Assembly: GCF_025244925.1 (NCBI RefSeq)
Contig: NZ_CP104275.1
Location: 682,001 to 746,000 of the forward strand
Reading direction: 5' to 3'
Length of the DNA: 64,000 bases
Origin: Arthrobacter zhaoxinii
GTDB taxonomy: Bacteria > Actinomycetota > Actinomycetes > Actinomycetales > Micrococcaceae
Of this stretch, positions 44,662 through 54,193 are shown piece after piece. Numbering within the stretch: the first letter of the stretch is position 1; each line of letters opens with the position of its first letter. The notes beneath the pieces were generated by a model. That model had not been told where the DNA came from. It saw nothing but the letters and a program-made list of their open reading frames with translations, and did not search any database. The position numbers and the translations under genes are program-made.

Positions 44662-45957
44662 CTACCAATCCCAGCCGCAGGAACCGTCCATGCACCGCCA
44701 TTGCGGCTGGGGTCCGTCAGTGATTACGCATCCCGCAGGCCAGACCTTGGGCTTCGATCCATCACTTGGCGGACACCACAGGCCGCGGACGATGGGCCAG
44801 GCCTCGTGTGAACAAATGGGACACGTTGCAACCCCTGCTACGACAGTCGTTTCCTCCTTGCCGCTGGCTCCGGGATCTCGAGTAGCGCCATTGTCTGTAT
44901 CTTCAGCGACTGCGCTCTCTGCCGGTGCTGCGGGATGTTCTTGGATGTAGCGGAGAGCTGCTGTCCAGGAACCGAAGAAATTGCGCAGGGCCGCGGGCGA
45001 GGGGTACTCATGGTTTGCAGCATTCATGTCTGCGCACCATTCCGCATAGCGGCCGTGGCTGGGGTACACGTTGCGCGCCTGCATGTCGGTAGCGAAGTCA
45101 CGGATGGCTTTTTGGTATAGTTTTTCGGTGAACTTCACCAAGCCTGGCGTCCGGCCGCGCTGATTCGCTGCCAGCCCCATGGATTCCAATGCGGCGTTCC
45201 AATACGTGTACTTCCCCATGACGGTTTGCCGGGTCGGCGGCCAAGGGGACGCACCCTGGCGGGATTCCCAACCGAGAGCCGGGACAAGTTCATCGCGTAG
45301 TTCGTCATAGCGGGAACCGGTAATCGTCGTTTCTGGATGCTCGGCGATGTGGCGCTTGGCAGCGCCAATGATTCCGAGGATCGTTGCGATGTCTTCCTCC
45401 GTTGCCGTCCCTTGCTGGAGGACGGCGACCAGTTCCGTCATCATGTCGAGGTCCAGGTTGGCTGCTGCAAAGTGCGGGTCAGGAGCCAGACCCAGCTCGG
45501 CCCCCACAAGGTAATACAGGCCCGCTTCAACAACGGCTTTGGAGAATATGTCCTGAGCCCGGGTATCAAACCGGATACTGGACTCCCGAAGGGTCGACTC
45601 TGCCAAGTCCTTGTCCATCTCCGGAAAAAGGATCGACAGTCTCAGGACCGTTTCCGTGCGGGTCGATCCGGTTGCAGCGGCAGTCCGCGCCACTGCTCCG
45701 TACGATTCCATGAAGGATTGGGAGGCGGCTTTGATGTCCGCTTCCCGTTTTTCCAGCCGGCGTTTGCGGGACTCTGCAGCCATGCTGCCACCTACCTTGC
45801 TGACGATTTGCCGGACGCGCTCCCGAGTAACCCCGTAGTCGGCACCGATGGCTTCGAGGGTTTCCCCCTCGATGTACCTCTGCACCATGGCCGCGTCTCG
45901 TTCCTGGGCGGTAGGGCGCGAGGGACTGGTCGAAGATGTTTGTGATGTCTGGGTCAT
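44662..45957 (-). CDS. HTH protein with HNHEA-type repeats and C-terminal zinc-ribbon-like part
   Basis: A 431-residue protein. LEAIGADYGVTRERVRQIVSKVG (about 34-56) is a sigma-70-region-4-like helix-turn-helix. A helical middle region follows. Residues about 245-340 hold one or two homing-endonuclease-associated-type repeats: GKYTYWNAALESMGL and YPSPAALRNFFGSWTAALRYI. The C terminus has CPIC, then CGWDW preceded by WRCMDGSC, a possible zinc ribbon. No catalytic domain was recognised, so it looks like a DNA-binding factor. It lies 37 bases downstream of the RNase H-like gene on the same strand; AGGGGA precedes the ATG. Confidence 0.75.
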   Translation of the reverse strand: MTQTSQTSSTSPSRPTAQERDAAMVQRYIEGETLEAIGADYGVTRERVRQIVSKVGGSMAAESRKRRLEKREADIKAASQSFMESYGAVARTAAATGSTRTETVLRLSILFPEMDKDLAESTLRESSIRFDTRAQDIFSKAVVEAGLYYLVGAELGLAPDPHFAAANLDLDMMTELVAVLQQGTATEEDIATILGIIGAAKRHIAEHPETTITGSRYDELRDELVPALGWESRQGASPWPPTRQTVMGKYTYWNAALESMGLAANQRGRTPGLVKFTEKLYQKAIRDFATDMQARNVYPSHGRYAEWCADMNAANHEYPSPAALRNFFGSWTAALRYIQEHPAAPAESAVAEDTDNGATRDPGASGKEETTVVAGVATCPICSHEAWPIVRGLWCPPSDGSKPKVWPAGCVITDGPQPQWRCMDGSCGWDW

Positions 45958-45994
45958 GGGATCCCCTAATTTTTGACGTTGACGAGAAATGTGG

Positions 45995-46918
45995 TCAGGC
46001 TGCCAGTGCCATGCGGGAGCGCCGGATGTCGTTCAATACGTCTTGGTGCGCCAACGCTGTGAGGCGCTGTACCTCTTCGAAGCTGAGCTCGGCCTCGCGG
46101 GACCTTCGGGCAAGCACGGCCAATCGGTCGGCTGCCATGTTGTGCGGGTCGCCGCTGTGGCCTTTGACCCACAGGAAGCGCACCTGGGCGTCGCGTGTGT
46201 ATCCAAGGATGCGAGCTACTTCCTCGCGGCAAAAGCGGCTTGCCGACGGCGGTGCGAAACCTGGTTCCGTGAGCATGCGGAGGGCCAGCTGGCTGTCCGA
46301 CCGAACAGTGATGGCGGTGCCGCCCTGCAAAGCCGATGAATAGACACCTCGCGCAGCCTGCAAGCCGAATCTGATTGACCGTAGCTCGCCTTCCAGGATG
46401 CTGTCTCCTTCGGAGACCTTCTGCCCCGGCTTCACGCGTGCCTCCCCGCCGAAATCCAGTACCCAGCCGTGCCCGAGCCAGGGAGAACACTTGCCGCGCG
46501 ACGAATCGGTGGTGATGGTCAGTTGTGCGAACCGGCCGTTGATTTCCGCGGCAACTGCCTCGTCCAGGGCAGTGATGGCGACGGCTGGAGGGTATTGGAA
46601 GCTGGCGGACACCCCCAGAGCCTGGAGACTGGTCGCAGTGTTTTCGTCGTCGCAGTAGATCTCCTGGGTGCCGGCTTCGAGCTGGTAGTTCACTGCCTGG
46701 CGCACAGTGCGGTAAAGACTCGGCTGTCCGTCGGGACACGAAGGATTCCAAATCCCGGACTGAACTGCCGCAACCTGGCTGCCCTGCGTTCTGACAACAG
46801 CCCAGACCTGCAACCCGTGCTTCGGTGATACACGCACGGAGATACCGCTTCGGGCGCCAACGGCATCGGCGGCGGAAATGAAGGGCCGCGCCGGTGCTAC
46901 GGGTACGGGAAAACTCAT
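45995..46918 (-). CDS. RNase H-like protein with a duplicated fold
   Basis: A 307-residue protein. The C-terminal half is an RNase HI-like domain with the four acidic positions: TTDSSRG (first Asp), SILEGELRSIRFGL (Glu), TVRSDSQLAL (second Asp) and VKGHSGDPHNMAADRLAV (last Asp, with the conserved KGH). The N-terminal half (about 30-110) looks like a weak second copy, with QVWAVV-x8-AVQSGIW, then a helical stretch and YCDDENTATSLQAL, but without the complete catalytic set. Start 46918 has AGGAGA upstream. It is cotranscribed with the HTH/HNHEA protein. Confidence 0.8.
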   Translation of the reverse strand: MSFPVPVAPARPFISAADAVGARSGISVRVSPKHGLQVWAVVRTQGSQVAAVQSGIWNPSCPDGQPSLYRTVRQAVNYQLEAGTQEIYCDDENTATSLQALGVSASFQYPPAVAITALDEAVAAEINGRFAQLTITTDSSRGKCSPWLGHGWVLDFGGEARVKPGQKVSEGDSILEGELRSIRFGLQAARGVYSSALQGGTAITVRSDSQLALRMLTEPGFAPPSASRFCREEVARILGYTRDAQVRFLWVKGHSGDPHNMAADRLAVLARRSREAELSFEEVQRLTALAHQDVLNDIRRSRMALAA

Positions 46919-47363
46919 AACTGTCTCCTGATGCTGGGACGGAATTGCTGCGACACGGATCACAGTAGGGTCCGGCACTGACATTCCTAACAGCATCCCG
47001 CTTGCGCGGATAAAAATACTTTTTGTAACTGGGACGATGGGATGCTGGGGGCGCGCATGAGGGTGTCTACGAAGTGTCAGTTGCAAAGACAGGAGCGCAC
47101 CCATTTAGAGAATGTGGCTGCTTGTAGGTAACCTCTTGCTTGCGGTGACTCTAGGAATGAATCTGCAGTGCCGGGTGGGCAGGAAGGGCCAGTCTTGGAT
47201 CACCAGGATGAGACGGACCCAGCCAAGCGAGCCATGGCCATCATTGATAATGTCGGCGGCGAGCTCGGGCAGGAACATCCCGAAGCCAGCCGAACATACA
47301 AACAGATACGCGGCACTGCAAGAAATGCCAACGTTGCGGTCGACCAATAACGAACGGAATACT
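46919..47363. other. Divergent intergenic region before the MORC operon
   Basis: 445 bases separate the minus-strand RNase H-like gene from the plus-strand Z1 gene, and both promoters must lie here. A T/A-rich stretch (ATAAAAATACTTTTTG, about 47010-47025) is a likely promoter or binding region. A small reading frame at 47168-47350 is listed separately. Confidence 0.6.
47168..47350 (+). CDS. Possible 60-residue small protein or relic upstream of Z1 gene
   Basis: A GTG-initiated frame of 60 residues, acidic and soluble (QDETDPAKRAMAIIDNVGG inside). Its codons have the strong G/C third-position bias of the flanking genome, whereas the overlapping upstream extension of the Z1 frame does not. There is no good ribosome site and the open frame extends a few codons further upstream, so it may be the tail of a decayed gene. 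No family was recognised. Confidence 0.3.
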   Translation: MPGGQEGPVLDHQDETDPAKRAMAIIDNVGGELGQEHPEASRTYKQIRGTARNANVAVDQ

Positions 47364-50015
47364 ATGAACCACGCCTATATTCGTGAGCTTATTATACGAG
47401 AAGTACGCGAAAAGGCGTCCCAGCTGCCAGACGCAGCTCGCATGGTCATCCGAAATCTTGGCGGCACAGCAACTGTACAGCGAGTCGTACGGGATGTTAT
47501 TGCGCAAATACTGGCCGAAACGAAAATCAACGAAGGTTGGCCTAATGGCTTTGACGCTCATACCCACTCCCCGTGGTACACAGGAGTCGAGGCAGGGGAC
47601 AGGCACTGGCCAGCGTACGTGGAAAAGATGGAAGGAGGCTCTCTCGCTAACGCAGTTAAAGAAATCGACAGGACAACCCACGAAATTGTTTCGCGCTTAG
47701 CCGATCCGAGGACCTATGGGACCAAGAAGAAGGGACTAGTTCTAGGCTACGTCCAGTCCGGCAAGACGGCTAATTATTCCGGTGTTATAAGCAAGGCTGC
47801 TGATGCGGGATATCAACTTATAATTGTACTGGCCGGAACGCACAATAACTTGCGTCGGCAAACTCAAGTGCGCCTTGATAAGGATCTACTCCGAGGTGAA
47901 TGGTATCCTCTGACAGCCGACGACAGGGATTTCAGAAACTTTGGAGGTGGGCCGGCCCTACTGAAGTCCGGAACAACCAAAGCGCTAGCAGTAGTGAAAA
48001 AACAGCGCGACCGGTTGGGCGCTCTGCGCGACTGGCTAACTAACATACCGGCGGATATTCGTCGGACTGTTCCAGTACTTATAATCGACGACGAGGCAGA
48101 TCAGGCTACTCCAAACACAAAAGCAGCTAGTGAAGAGTTGTCGAAAATCAACGAGCTTCTTCGCGAGATCTGGGGCTTAGTTATCAGTGGAACATACGTA
48201 GGTTACACGGCGACGCCGTTCGCAAACGTATTTATGGATCCTAATGATGAGGCGGAGCTCTATCCTTCTGATTTCATCACGTCCCTGCCCAAGCCGGACG
48301 GGTATTTCGGCGCAGAAAGGTTGTTTGGGGGATCTGCGGTAATCTCCGAAGAAGACGAAGCGTTGGTGGACGCGATCAGGTACGTACCGGAGTGTGATTC
48401 GGAAGTCCTCCGACCTCCCGCGGATAGAGAGGAGCGAGAAGGATTCAAACACGAGATCCCAGCCTCGCTCCAGGATGCTGTCCTGTGGTTTGTAGTAGCG
48501 ACAGCAATACGTCGTGCGCGGGGTCAGGCCCGCGAGCACAGCTCTATGTTGGTTCACACAACCCATTACACTGCACCTCACACGGTGATGAAGAACTCAA
48601 TTTGCAAATACCTGCAGGAGCTCCGTAAATCTGTCAAATCGGGTGATTTTGATGCTTTGAAGGTAGCTTACGAAGTGGAAATATCTCGATGCGACAACTT
48701 GGCGAGTGAGAATATTCCGATTTGGGAAGAAGTCGAGAATCACATCAACACAGTAATAACCGCTTGCCGTGTAGTTGTAGATAACGGGGAATCTAGAGAT
48801 CGACTTGATTATGACCGTCGCGATGAGGCTGGAAATCTTATTGTTGAAACCGTCATCGCTGTTGGCGGCGGAACTCTATCCAGAGGGCTCACCCTTGAGG
48901 GACTCGTTGTTTCATATTTCCTCCGCACCTCGAGCACGTATGACACGTTGCTGCAGATGGGCCGGTGGTTCGGGTACCGGCGTGGTTATGAAGACCTTCC
49001 CCGGATTTGGATGCCGGCCGACTTGAAGCTCGATTTTGAGTTCCTGGCAATGGTTGAAATTGAGCTGCGCGACGAGATTGCACGAATGGCCGCGATGGAA
49101 ATGACTCCACGCGAGTTGGGGATCCGCATCCGCTCCCACCCAGGGCGGCTGGCTATTACCTCGCGAAATAAACTCGTCCATGCAGAACGAACAAACCTAT
49201 CATTCACGGGCACTCGTCTTCAAACATTTATTTTTGACACTGATAAGGATGTTATTGCTGATAACCAGAGCGCCCTTAGGGGCCTTCTAATCGGCAAATC
49301 CGTAAGTGACCGGAGCGACGAAGTGCCGGCCTTTGCGTTATTTGAGAAACTATCTGCTGATGAGGTTAGTCGGTTCTTCGCTAACTATCAGACACACAAG
49401 AACCAAACAAATATGCCGGGTGATTTCATTTCTGAATGGATAACTCAAAAGGCCAACCATACCGAGTGGAATGTTGCCGTAATGGGGCTCAAGGAGGAGT
49501 CCACTACACTAGGATCGCTCGACATTGTTCCTGGACTGAGCGTACCCGCAGTCAACCGTGCCCCGCTCGCCTCTTCCTCCGCCGGAGAAGCAAATATCAA
49601 AGCGCTCCTGTCTCTGAGTGATTACGTGGCGGACATTTCAACCGCCATCACCGGACAGCAATCGGAATTGGACTCCGCTGCTTTCCAAAAGCTTCGAAAA
49701 ACTCATGCTGGTGGGCGTGGTCTCTTGATAATCTACGTAGTGAGCGCCAACTCGGTCCCAACACGAGCACCGAAAGCTGGCCAGCCACCTGTCCGCCGCG
49801 CGATGGAAGCTGCGGATCACATGATCGGTGTCGGAGTGGTATTCCCAGGCTTTGATCAAATCAACGACGTTACCGACGGAGACTTCTATTCCGTGACCCC
49901 GGATTGGGAAGTCCCCGATGGTGACCATGACGGCTTTCCCCTAGGAGATTCAGACGATGAGGACAACGGCGATGCTCTTCCTGATGAGTGGGCTTGGTTG
50001 AACGGCGATGTCTGA
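47364..50015 (+). CDS. Z1-domain ATPase of a MORC-type restriction-modification system
   Basis: An 883-residue superfamily-II-like ATPase with the Z1 domain. Walker A is VLGYVQSGKTANYSG (about 131-145), Walker B is VLIIDDEADQATPNT (about 238-252), motif III is YVGYTATPFANVFMDP and the helicase C-terminal block is GGGTLSRGLTLEGL with QMGRWFGYRRGY. The frame is open upstream to 47112, but the start at 47364 (MNHAYIREL) fits the family and upstream codons have atypical usage; the ribosome site is weak. It is the first gene of the operon; its stop overlaps the next gene by 8 bases. By analogy it translocates on DNA. Confidence 0.9.
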   Translation: MNHAYIRELIIREVREKASQLPDAARMVIRNLGGTATVQRVVRDVIAQILAETKINEGWPNGFDAHTHSPWYTGVEAGDRHWPAYVEKMEGGSLANAVKEIDRTTHEIVSRLADPRTYGTKKKGLVLGYVQSGKTANYSGVISKAADAGYQLIIVLAGTHNNLRRQTQVRLDKDLLRGEWYPLTADDRDFRNFGGGPALLKSGTTKALAVVKKQRDRLGALRDWLTNIPADIRRTVPVLIIDDEADQATPNTKAASEELSKINELLREIWGLVISGTYVGYTATPFANVFMDPNDEAELYPSDFITSLPKPDGYFGAERLFGGSAVISEEDEALVDAIRYVPECDSEVLRPPADREEREGFKHEIPASLQDAVLWFVVATAIRRARGQAREHSSMLVHTTHYTAPHTVMKNSICKYLQELRKSVKSGDFDALKVAYEVEISRCDNLASENIPIWEEVENHINTVITACRVVVDNGESRDRLDYDRRDEAGNLIVETVIAVGGGTLSRGLTLEGLVVSYFLRTSSTYDTLLQMGRWFGYRRGYEDLPRIWMPADLKLDFEFLAMVEIELRDEIARMAAMEMTPRELGIRIRSHPGRLAITSRNKLVHAERTNLSFTGTRLQTFIFDTDKDVIADNQSALRGLLIGKSVSDRSDEVPAFALFEKLSADEVSRFFANYQTHKNQTNMPGDFISEWITQKANHTEWNVAVMGLKEESTTLGSLDIVPGLSVPAVNRAPLASSSAGEANIKALLSLSDYVADISTAITGQQSELDSAAFQKLRKTHAGGRGLLIIYVVSANSVPTRAPKAGQPPVRRAMEAADHMIGVGVVFPGFDQINDVTDGDFYSVTPDWEVPDGDHDGFPLGDSDDEDNGDALPDEWAWLNGDV

Positions 50016-50973
50016 CCAAGTATCTGAGGGCTTCTTCCTTCTCCAAGCTGACCCCCGCCTACGGACAAGCCAACTCTTAACTAGACAGATCTTCATGAGC
50101 GATCGTGGAGGTGTTCTGTTGGCCATTGATACTCAAGGGAGGCGTCATCTGCTGGTGGCCCAAGAAGAACCCGGCACGGTCGTCGGCACGGTGGAGTCAG
50201 ACAACCTTGCGTTGGTGGTGCGTGAACACAACGGTATCGGATATGTCGACTTGGTTTGCAGCGATCAGAGCCTTGGGCTCGTGTTTGAACGCCTCTGTTC
50301 GGATGTTGTTTCTCGCGCTGAGGAGCCCCAGGTTACCCCGTATCGCGCGCTGATGTGGGCTCTGGACGAGTGGCAGACGCTATTCGAAAATGTTGTCCAG
50401 CTGAGCAGAGAGGAACACGTTGGCCTCTTTGGAGAGCTAGTCGTTCTCGAGAACTTGGCCCGGATCGATCCGATCAATGCCTTGAATGTATGGACCGGAC
50501 CTGAGCGTACGCTGCGCGACTTCACGTCGTCCAAGGCATTTGTGGAAGTAAAGACCACGACTAGTCAGGATGCGGCCCGCGTGACGATAAGTAGCCTCGA
50601 CCAGTTGGACCCAGTAGCCGGCGAACCTTTGTATTTAGCCATGGTAAGCCTGAGGAACGATCCGATGGGCGATTCCGTAGGGTCCCTTATGAATCGGTTA
50701 GTAGGGATGGGGGTCCCAAAGCATGCGTTACAGAAAAAGATAGCCCAATATGGATTCCGATTTATCGAAAACGGTAAGGACTCAAAGTTTTCTGTAAACG
50801 AGGTATTCCTCTGGAGGATTACTGACGAAAGTCCTGGACTGAGACGAAGTGAACTTGGTGCGAGGCGCTTGGCTGGGATAGAGAGCATCAAGTATAGCCT
50901 TGCCGTTGAAGCCCTAGGTGACCCCTGTGATATCGATGAGTCTGAGGCGGCGATGAGGTTATGCCTAAGTTGA
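50008..50973 (+). CDS. PD-(D/E)XK motif protein (DUF4420-like), restriction nuclease of the MORC system
   Basis: A 321-residue protein. GLFGELVVLENL (about 146-157) supplies a Glu, and RTLRDFTSSKAFVEVKTTT (about 170-188) supplies the Asp and the E-x-K of a PD-(D/E)XK nuclease. The N-terminal 140 residues are beta-rich. This family travels with Z1 and MORC-type ATPases. Its start overlaps the Z1 stop by 8 bases and its end overlaps the MORC gene by 13 bases. It is the predicted DNA-cutting subunit. Confidence 0.85.
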   Translation: MSDQVSEGFFLLQADPRLRTSQLLTRQIFMSDRGGVLLAIDTQGRRHLLVAQEEPGTVVGTVESDNLALVVREHNGIGYVDLVCSDQSLGLVFERLCSDVVSRAEEPQVTPYRALMWALDEWQTLFENVVQLSREEHVGLFGELVVLENLARIDPINALNVWTGPERTLRDFTSSKAFVEVKTTTSQDAARVTISSLDQLDPVAGEPLYLAMVSLRNDPMGDSVGSLMNRLVGMGVPKHALQKKIAQYGFRFIENGKDSKFSVNEVFLWRITDESPGLRRSELGARRLAGIESIKYSLAVEALGDPCDIDESEAAMRLCLS

Positions 50974-53282
50974 CTGACGCAGAACTGCAAGCTGCTTATT
51001 CTGAGGTGCGAGAGCACTATATTGGTGAAGAGTTAACGTCAAAGCGAGTGCTCGCAGCTCATCTCAGGTCCATTGGGCTTACGCCAAACGGGGTTACATG
51101 GAAGCTGGCTAAAGCAGCATTCGATGACGGTTATAGTTTCGCTGAGTCCGCTCGGCTTGCACTGGACGGAGATGCATATTCTCCGTGGGAACAATCCGCG
51201 ACGCCGGCACGGCACGCATCGAAGGTAACTACACCTGATGCAAAGCAGTCGGTGATCCCTGACTTAGCTGATCCACACCACATAAGGGATCTTCCTGTAG
51301 CAAGTGATGTTAGCCATTCGGATACCGGTGCCCTCAGCGGATTTCCATATTTTGAAGTGGCAACTCCCCTTCAGAAGGAGACGAAGGCGATCCAGGGGAC
51401 AAGAGCCAGCGACACCCGTAACACGTATGAGTCCGCACCAATTCTGGAGTGGTTCCCCAAGGTCTGTGGCCCTGGTGATCTTATTGGCGACGGTGCACGC
51501 AAATTGTTGGGCCAGCCCAAGCTCTCTTCTATTGCATTATTGGTCCGCGAAACGGCTCAAAATAGTTGGGATGCGCGACTAGGGGACACTGTAGAGTTTC
51601 GCGTCAATTTGCGCTGCTTGAGCGAGCATCAGCTTCATCTGCTTCGTTCTAATGTATTGGTGGGAACCCACCACGGACTAGGCATCCGGGAGACCCTGGA
51701 CAGGGACGAGGTCTGGGTTCTTGAAATTTCCGACCGCGGTACTAAGGGGCTGGGTGGCCCCGTGCGCCCAGATTTACCTGTTCGTGACGGGCAGGCAATG
51801 GACTTCGTCAACATGGTTTTCAATATTGGCGCGCCCAGCGATCGCAAGTTGGGAGGTGGGACGTACGGCTTCGGAAAGGCCGTGGGCTATTTGACAAGTG
51901 GTTGCGGTACGACTGTTGTCTGGTCCCATTCGAAAGAGCAGGGCGGTATCGAGGCCCGCCTAATTGGATCAGCTATCGGCAGCGCTTTTGAAGATGAGCA
52001 TAGGCGCTACACGGGGCGACACTGGTGGGGCGTCCCCGATTCCGCGAATCCGAGTGCCTCGCGGATTGAGCCTCTCAGAGGCCCTGAAGCGGATGGCCTC
52101 GGTGCAGCATTGTTTGAAAATCAGTTTGCACAGGACGCAACAGGTACATCCATCCTTATCATCGACCCAATGCTTGGAGGGCCCGACCGCGAGTCTGAGG
52201 CCGAGCAACTCGCGGAAGCTATCCTATGGAACCTGTGGCCAAAGATGGTGCCTTTGTCCGACGGACGTGTACCAATGGATATCAAGGTGATGCTCAACGG
52301 AAAGCCCGTACCAATGCGGTCCCCGGAGGATCATCCTTACCTTCGCGCCTACGCCACCTGTTTGGAAGCAGTGCGTGCGGAGAATAACGGTACGCACGTC
52401 GATTTACCTCTCGGTGAAGTGCGTGAAGTACGGCAGCTAAAGCCGAACAAGCTTTTGGGTCATTTAGCTATGACTCGGTTTACCTCATTTGGCGAGGGAA
52501 CCTCGCCTTTCTCCGACATCGATCCACTCGGAGATTCATCGCATCACGTATGTCTTATGCGGCATGCAGAACTCGTGGTGACCTACGAAGAGCTGCGTCG
52601 CTTGGATTCACCTGGCTATCACTGGGCGGCTGTCTTCCAACCACTTGAAGAAACAGACGCAGCGTTCTCTGCCGCCGAGCCGCCGGCGCACGACGAATGG
52701 ATACCAAACTCTCTGTCAGACCGGGAGCAAAAGAGTATTGTGACGGTTGCGCTAAGACGTATACGCGAGATGTCCAACAACTTTGCCGCACCGCCAGTCG
52801 GCTTGGGCGCCAACGAGGCGGATGCAAGTACTCCAGTGGTGCACCTTGCCAATGTGCTCGGGGGGCTCGTGGCCGACTTTGAGGGAATGCCCAAAGTTCC
52901 CGATCTGGACCTGGCACCTGGAAAACCGATAGCGAGGAAGAAGTCCAGCCAACCCGTGGTGGAAATCCAAGGGCATCGCCTGATCGGCGTGGACTCTCGA
53001 GACCGGATGGGAGTAGAAATCACGGTTCTTCCAAAACACGCCGACTCCAAGCTGGTGTCTCTAAGTGCTGCGATCAGCGCAGTTGACGAAGGTGGAACAA
53101 GATATGAGTTAGAAGATTCCGATATTTCGGTTGAATGGGAAAGTACAATCGCAATGACGCTTGGGGTTGACCGCAGGAACAGCATTAGTTTCTCTCAAAC
53201 GGGAACGCCGATCACTTTAAGAGTTTTCTATCCATCCGATATAACCTTGGATGTGGACTTCTCTGTTACCGAGTTGTCATGA
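50961..53282 (+). CDS. MORC/MutL-like GHKL ATPase
   Basis: A 773-residue protein. Residues about 1-70 are a helical part, then a linker of about 90 residues. The GHKL ATP-binding domain follows: LLVRETAQNSWDAR (about 194-207, N box with Glu and Asn), VLEISDRGTKGLGGP (G1-type) and FNIGAPSDRKLGGGTYGFGKAVGYL (G2 lid). The C-terminal 400 residues are unassigned. Such ATPases dimerise as clamps around DNA. It overlaps both neighbours (ATGA with the next gene). Confidence 0.88.
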   Translation: MPKLTDAELQAAYSEVREHYIGEELTSKRVLAAHLRSIGLTPNGVTWKLAKAAFDDGYSFAESARLALDGDAYSPWEQSATPARHASKVTTPDAKQSVIPDLADPHHIRDLPVASDVSHSDTGALSGFPYFEVATPLQKETKAIQGTRASDTRNTYESAPILEWFPKVCGPGDLIGDGARKLLGQPKLSSIALLVRETAQNSWDARLGDTVEFRVNLRCLSEHQLHLLRSNVLVGTHHGLGIRETLDRDEVWVLEISDRGTKGLGGPVRPDLPVRDGQAMDFVNMVFNIGAPSDRKLGGGTYGFGKAVGYLTSGCGTTVVWSHSKEQGGIEARLIGSAIGSAFEDEHRRYTGRHWWGVPDSANPSASRIEPLRGPEADGLGAALFENQFAQDATGTSILIIDPMLGGPDRESEAEQLAEAILWNLWPKMVPLSDGRVPMDIKVMLNGKPVPMRSPEDHPYLRAYATCLEAVRAENNGTHVDLPLGEVREVRQLKPNKLLGHLAMTRFTSFGEGTSPFSDIDPLGDSSHHVCLMRHAELVVTYEELRRLDSPGYHWAAVFQPLEETDAAFSAAEPPAHDEWIPNSLSDREQKSIVTVALRRIREMSNNFAAPPVGLGANEADASTPVVHLANVLGGLVADFEGMPKVPDLDLAPGKPIARKKSSQPVVEIQGHRLIGVDSRDRMGVEITVLPKHADSKLVSLSAAISAVDEGGTRYELEDSDISVEWESTIAMTLGVDRRNSISFSQTGTPITLRVFYPSDITLDVDFSVTELS

Positions 53283-54193
53283 GTAAACGAATAGTTATTC
53301 AGCCTTACAAAACGGCAGGTGCCGATTCTGTAATCTGGGGGCAGTGGTACTTCAGCTATGACAGGGACTTTCACAACCGTACTGCGGAGCCGCAGCCATG
53401 GGACGCCTTGACGGAGATGTGGATGTCCAGCCGTGTATCAATCCACCCGGAGCGGCTCTTGAGCCAAACCGGTGTTGCACAGATAGCGGATATCACTCTC
53501 GTGGGGCAGGTGGAATCGCCGAAAACCTACTTCAGAGGCATAGGTGCCACGGTGCTGTCTCTTGATGACTGGTCAGATGGCGCCAATGAGATTGATGTTG
53601 ACGTTTCGGTACATCTTCCACCAGGTAGCTGTGCGGCCCGAATAACTGCTTCGATGCAGCTCATCCTCGGAGTGGAGCAAGAAGCTAGCGGCGATCGGAC
53701 GGTGGCTACCCGCGTCGGATCCAGGCTGGCAGCATCAGGGACTGAGCCTTTCAACCTTGATCCGAAAACCCCCTTGTTCCCGACAGAAGCGATAGCATTT
53801 TCCGGGCTGCTGCCCGTGGGGGTTCCTTGGTTCACTAGCGTGATATATGACGATCTGGACGATGCTTTTTATGGGGCTGTGCGCCTTTATATAAATACTG
53901 AGCATCCCGGGGCAGGGATCGTGCTAGCAAACGTTGATCCAGTCGCATCCATTATGAACACTGCGCTAAAAGTAGATGTTGTAAGAAGTTTGTTTACTCA
54001 AGTATCTGCTCGTGAAGGTAGCAATATTGACGTGCGTCGGTACCATCCTGAATCTGTTGGTAGCGTTCTCGAGTCGATGAGCGCGTCGTATTTACGGTCA
54101 TCACTCCGCGACGCAATTGGAATGATGCGAACCGACCCGGCCGAATTTGAGTCGCGATTGCAGGCGGCTCTGGAATATATGCGAGGTGTCTAG
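53279..54193 (+). CDS. Unnamed subunit of the MORC-type system
   Basis: A 304-residue protein whose start overlaps the MORC gene by 4 bases (ATGA). It is beta-rich in the first 230 residues (repeated alternating hydrophobic strands such as IADITLVGQVE and NEIDVDVSVHLP) and helical at the end (VGSVLESMSASYLRSSLRDAIGMM). No catalytic motif, signal peptide or membrane segment is seen. The tight coupling suggests a structural or adaptor role in the same complex. No family was recognised. Confidence 0.8.
   Translation: MSKRIVIQPYKTAGADSVIWGQWYFSYDRDFHNRTAEPQPWDALTEMWMSSRVSIHPERLLSQTGVAQIADITLVGQVESPKTYFRGIGATVLSLDDWSDGANEIDVDVSVHLPPGSCAARITASMQLILGVEQEASGDRTVATRVGSRLAASGTEPFNLDPKTPLFPTEAIAFSGLLPVGVPWFTSVIYDDLDDAFYGAVRLYINTEHPGAGIVLANVDPVASIMNTALKVDVVRSLFTQVSAREGSNIDVRRYHPESVGSVLESMSASYLRSSLRDAIGMMRTDPAEFESRLQAALEYMRGV

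Noticed and set aside
24008..47030. TTTTTGTAACTGG shared between the LacI leader (about 24021) and the RNase H leader (about 47018)
   Set aside because: A 13-base match in AT-rich leader DNA with no symmetric structure; the two genes share no functional link, so chance is likelier.
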